DNA from: Ferrimonas sediminicola
GTDB taxonomy: Bacteria > Pseudomonadota > Gammaproteobacteria > Enterobacterales > Shewanellaceae
DNA length: 51,061 bases
Assembly: GCF_005116715.1 (NCBI RefSeq)
Contig: NZ_SWCI01000018.1
Location: forward strand, 1 to 51,061
Direction: 5' to 3'
The position numbers and the translations under genes were made by a program. Positions 49,366-51,061 of this stretch are shown in pieces (position 1 is the stretch's first letter; every line of letters starts with the position of its first letter). The notes under the pieces are model-generated. The model ran no database searches. It was not told where the DNA came from and saw only the letters and a list, made by a program, of their open reading frames with translations.

Positions 49366-50358
49366 TTAGTGATTGCCAACTCCGCCCTTGTCGAGGCCCA
49401 ACTGGCTGAGTGGGCTTTGCACGCCATCGGCCCCCATCTGCAGCACATGGGTGTAGATCTGAGTGGTCCTTAGATCGCTGTGGCCCAGTTGGGACTGAAT
49501 GGTGCGAATGTCGGTGCCCCGCTGAAGCGGGTGAGTGGCAAAGGAGTGTCGAAGGGTGTGGCAGGTGACCTGCTTGTCGATGCCACTGCGCTGGGCCGTG
49601 GCTCTGACCGCTTTCCTGAGCGCGGATGGGTGGATATGGTGCCGCCTTAACGCACCGTCAACCGGATCCCTGCTTAACTGTGCCGACGGAAAGAGAAATT
49701 GCCAGCCGAGCTCGAATGGCGCATTGGGCAGCTTTTGGGCCAGGGCGAAGGGAAGGCTCACCCCCTGGTAGCTGGGGTTTTGCCGATCTTCAGCCAGGTA
49801 TCGGCCAACGTGGTCAATCTGATTCTTCAGGGCCGGGAAAAGCTCAGGGGCCAATGTGACCCGACGATGTTTTCCCCCTTTGCTGTTCCAAACCTGGATG
49901 CCCGCGTAGCCGAAGTCGATATCCTTGACCCGCAAACGGTAGGTCTCGCTCTTTCGTAAACCACTGCCATACATCAGTTGCATGGGAAGCCGGTACCGGC
50001 CCGGGGCATGTCGAAGCAGGGTGGTAACCTCGTCAATGGTTAATACAACGGGCAATTTAGGCTGCCTGCGTGACTGCTGAAACTCCAACGAGAGTCCGAG
50101 TGGACGACACAGTATGCAGCGATAGAGGAACACCAGGGCGTTAAGCGCCGTACTCTGGGTCCGCGGTGCCAATGCACATTGATTGGCCAGATAGCTAAGA
50201 AATTGCTCCACCTCTTGGTCGCCGACCTCTCTGGGGTGGCGCCTGCCGCAGAAGTGAACAAAGCGTTTTATCCAGAGACAGTAGGTCCGGATGGTGTTTT
50301 CGCGATAGCGTCTGGCGCGCATCTGCTCGGTGATGTAGGACAGGAAAGGCGAGGACAT
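49366..50358 (-). CDS. intI: Integron integrase
   Basis: 330-aa tyrosine recombinase of the IntI class that inserts and excises gene cassettes at attI and attC. Catalytic residues are R135 (YGSGLRKSE), H267/R270 (CHTLRHSFATH), H293 (LGHSDLRTTQ) and Y302. The IntI-specific insert is seen at about 215-252 (FELGWQFLFPSAQLSRDPVDGALRRHHIH). ATG 50358 (MSSPFLSYITEQMR) is chosen over the longer open frame because the LexA box lies just upstream of it. Closest in style to chromosomal IntIA of Vibrio and Shewanella. It looks intact. Confidence 0.97.
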   Translation of the reverse strand: MSSPFLSYITEQMRARRYRENTIRTYCLWIKRFVHFCGRRHPREVGDQEVEQFLSYLANQCALAPRTQSTALNALVFLYRCILCRPLGLSLEFQQSRRQPKLPVVLTIDEVTTLLRHAPGRYRLPMQLMYGSGLRKSETYRLRVKDIDFGYAGIQVWNSKGGKHRRVTLAPELFPALKNQIDHVGRYLAEDRQNPSYQGVSLPFALAQKLPNAPFELGWQFLFPSAQLSRDPVDGALRRHHIHPSALRKAVRATAQRSGIDKQVTCHTLRHSFATHPLQRGTDIRTIQSQLGHSDLRTTQIYTHVLQMGADGVQSPLSQLGLDKGGVGNH

Positions 50359-50374
50359 GGCAAATTCCACGATA

Positions 50375-50390
50375 CTGTATGTATATACAG
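50375..50390. promoter_or_regulatory. LexA box in the integron integrase promoter
   Basis: CTGT-ATGTATAT-ACAG matches the LexA consensus CTGT-N8-ACAG and lies 16 bp before the intI start codon. Integron integrases of Vibrio and mobile integrons are SOS-controlled in this way. Confidence 0.95.
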
Positions 50391-50399
50391 TTATAGTCG

Positions 50400-50585
50400 A
50401 TGGCCGCCTTTCCGCAAGGCAAGGGTGGGTTGCACGCACTCATACTGTTCAGGAGATCGGTTTTTTAGTCTAATATATTGATTTTAAGCAGTATGTGTCC
50501 GACTTTGCTCGATAGGTCGTTGGGGAAAAGCGGACCATGTTATTGAGCAAAAGGCGGAATGGTTCCGCATATTAAACTGTTATAC
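50400..50585 (+). other. Integron attI region and cassette promoter region
   Basis: Between the integrase promoter and the first cassette. The junction motif GTTATAC at 50579-50585 is the same core as the R' site of VCR-like attC sites and should be the recombination point (cut after the G). The cassette promoter Pc would lie here or in the intI coding region; no clear boxes were assigned. Confidence 0.75.
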
Positions 50586-50611
50586 GTTTTTGGGAAATCG
50601 GAGGTAAGCAA

Positions 50612-50914
50612 ATGTCTGAAGATGCGATTCAACTTGCAAAGAACCTACTCGAAACAGATGAAAATTATTTAGAAAACATAATTGCATTATCGCGTATTGG
50701 AAACGAAATGTATGGGCAATGTTGGGACACTAATTACCACGTATTTGGTCTCATAGCATCGGAGACGGATCATTTACCACTTAATCATGTTCGGGTGAAT
50801 TGCTCAGAGGAGTTTCTTGCAAAAGCCGATAAAGAGTTAGTTGAGACGATTAAGTTTTATCGTTCTGATGTTGCTAGTGCATGCAATAAGATCATCAGAA
50901 ATATAAACGTATAA
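50612..50914 (+). CDS. First cassette protein, unknown
   Basis: 100-aa acidic, helical soluble protein (MSEDAIQLAKNLLETDENYLENIIALSRIG ... CNKIIRNINV) without a recognisable family. ATG 50612 follows AAATCGGAGGTAAGCAA, a good ribosome-binding site. The stop codon TAA (50912-50914) lies inside the attC R'' core GTATAAC, as is usual for cassettes that tightly enclose one gene. The host promoter within attI would drive it. AT-richer than the bio region, in line with acquisition. Confidence 0.85.
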   Translation: MSEDAIQLAKNLLETDENYLENIIALSRIGNEMYGQCWDTNYHVFGLIASETDHLPLNHVRVNCSEEFLAKADKELVETIKFYRSDVASACNKIIRNINV

Positions 50915-50940
50915 CAAGCAATTTAAGAGGGATTTGAAGT
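50909..50940 (+). repeat. 5' part of a VCR-like attC, truncated by an IS
   Basis: GTATAAC (50909-50915) is the inverse complement of GTTATAC at the attI junction. The following AAGCAATTTAAGAGGGATTTG resembles the R''-L'' arm of Vibrio-type attC sites. After 50940 the sequence is the left end of an insertion sequence, so the second half of the attC is not in place and is expected at the far side of the IS. Confidence 0.82.
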
Positions 50941-51061
50941 TGACCCGTTTTAGTGGACACCAAAATCGATAGATTGAGGTGTCAGAATGCCTGCCTACAA
51001 GACAGGAAAACGAACTCAACAGTACAGTGTGGAGTTCAAGGTAAAAGCGGTGACCTGGTCA
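50941..51061 (+). mobile_element. Left end of an IS3-family insertion sequence (cut by window edge)
   Basis: TGACCCGTTTTAGTGGACACC is an IS3-type terminal inverted repeat beginning with TG, and a transposase OrfA start follows 46 bp inside. The rest of the element, its target-site duplication and the other half of the attC lie outside the window. Confidence 0.85.
50987..51061 (+). CDS. IS3-family transposase OrfA, N-terminal part only
   Basis: First 25 codons (MPAYKTGKRTQQYSVEFKVKAVTWS) show the start of the OrfA helix-turn-helix of IS3-family elements (Y(S/T)xEFKxxAV). The gene continues past the window edge. In the family OrfA fuses with OrfB by a programmed frameshift to form the transposase. 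Confidence 0.88.
   Translation, partial: MPAYKTGKRTQQYSVEFKVKAVTWS

Overview
The window reads as a gammaproteobacterial chromosome. The bulk of it is GC-rich, and the gene set (phoP/phoQ-like pair, yebG, tamA/tamB, hrpA, an nlpE-like gene, DUF3135 and DUF2057 genes, bioA divergent from bioBFCD) resembles the order Alteromonadales. A GC-rich genus such as Ferrimonas is a plausible guess. Genus is inference; no rRNA is present.

Layout. (1) 1-225: tandem tRNA-Lys(UUU) genes. (2) 226-10881: a roughly 10.7 kb AT-richer genomic island inserted in one tRNA-Lys, bounded by a 49-bp direct repeat of the tRNA 3' end. It carries a tyrosine integrase next to attL, a DUF4224-type gene, helically phased TCTGCAA repeats at both ends, an SRP (4.5S) RNA gene, lipoprotein and small membrane genes, an overlapping two-gene unit (269-aa protein of unknown fold plus a 495-aa P-loop ATPase) preceded by 16 copies of an 8-bp repeat, a serine recombinase, and several phage-like or decayed genes. 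(3) 10910-10985: the next intact tRNA-Lys. (4) 11.1-48.96 kb: conserved chromosome. This holds envelope and stress functions (DUF4136 lipoprotein, HD-GYP, PhoPQ-like, YebG, TamAB), peptidase and gamma-glutamyl enzymes, an OmpA/YiaD-like lipoprotein, NlpE-like protein, HrpA, a sugar/glycan operon, a formate/nitrite-type channel joined to CBS domains, and the biotin cluster. (5) 49.4 kb to the end: a chromosomal integron. It has an integrase with a LexA box at its promoter, an attI-like site, one cassette encoding a 100-aa protein, and the first part of that cassette's attC. The attC is cut off by the left end of an IS3-family element that runs out of the window.

How parts work together. Two near-identical LexA-type boxes (yebG and the integron integrase) tie the integron to the SOS response. 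PhoP/PhoQ, TamA/TamB and bioBFCD each show the overlapping start/stop arrangement of translationally coupled operons. In the island, int, the phased repeats and the DUF4224 gene look like one recombination module. The ATPase operon is the best candidate for an undescribed (possibly defensive, possibly phase-variable) system, but its function cannot be read from sequence alone.
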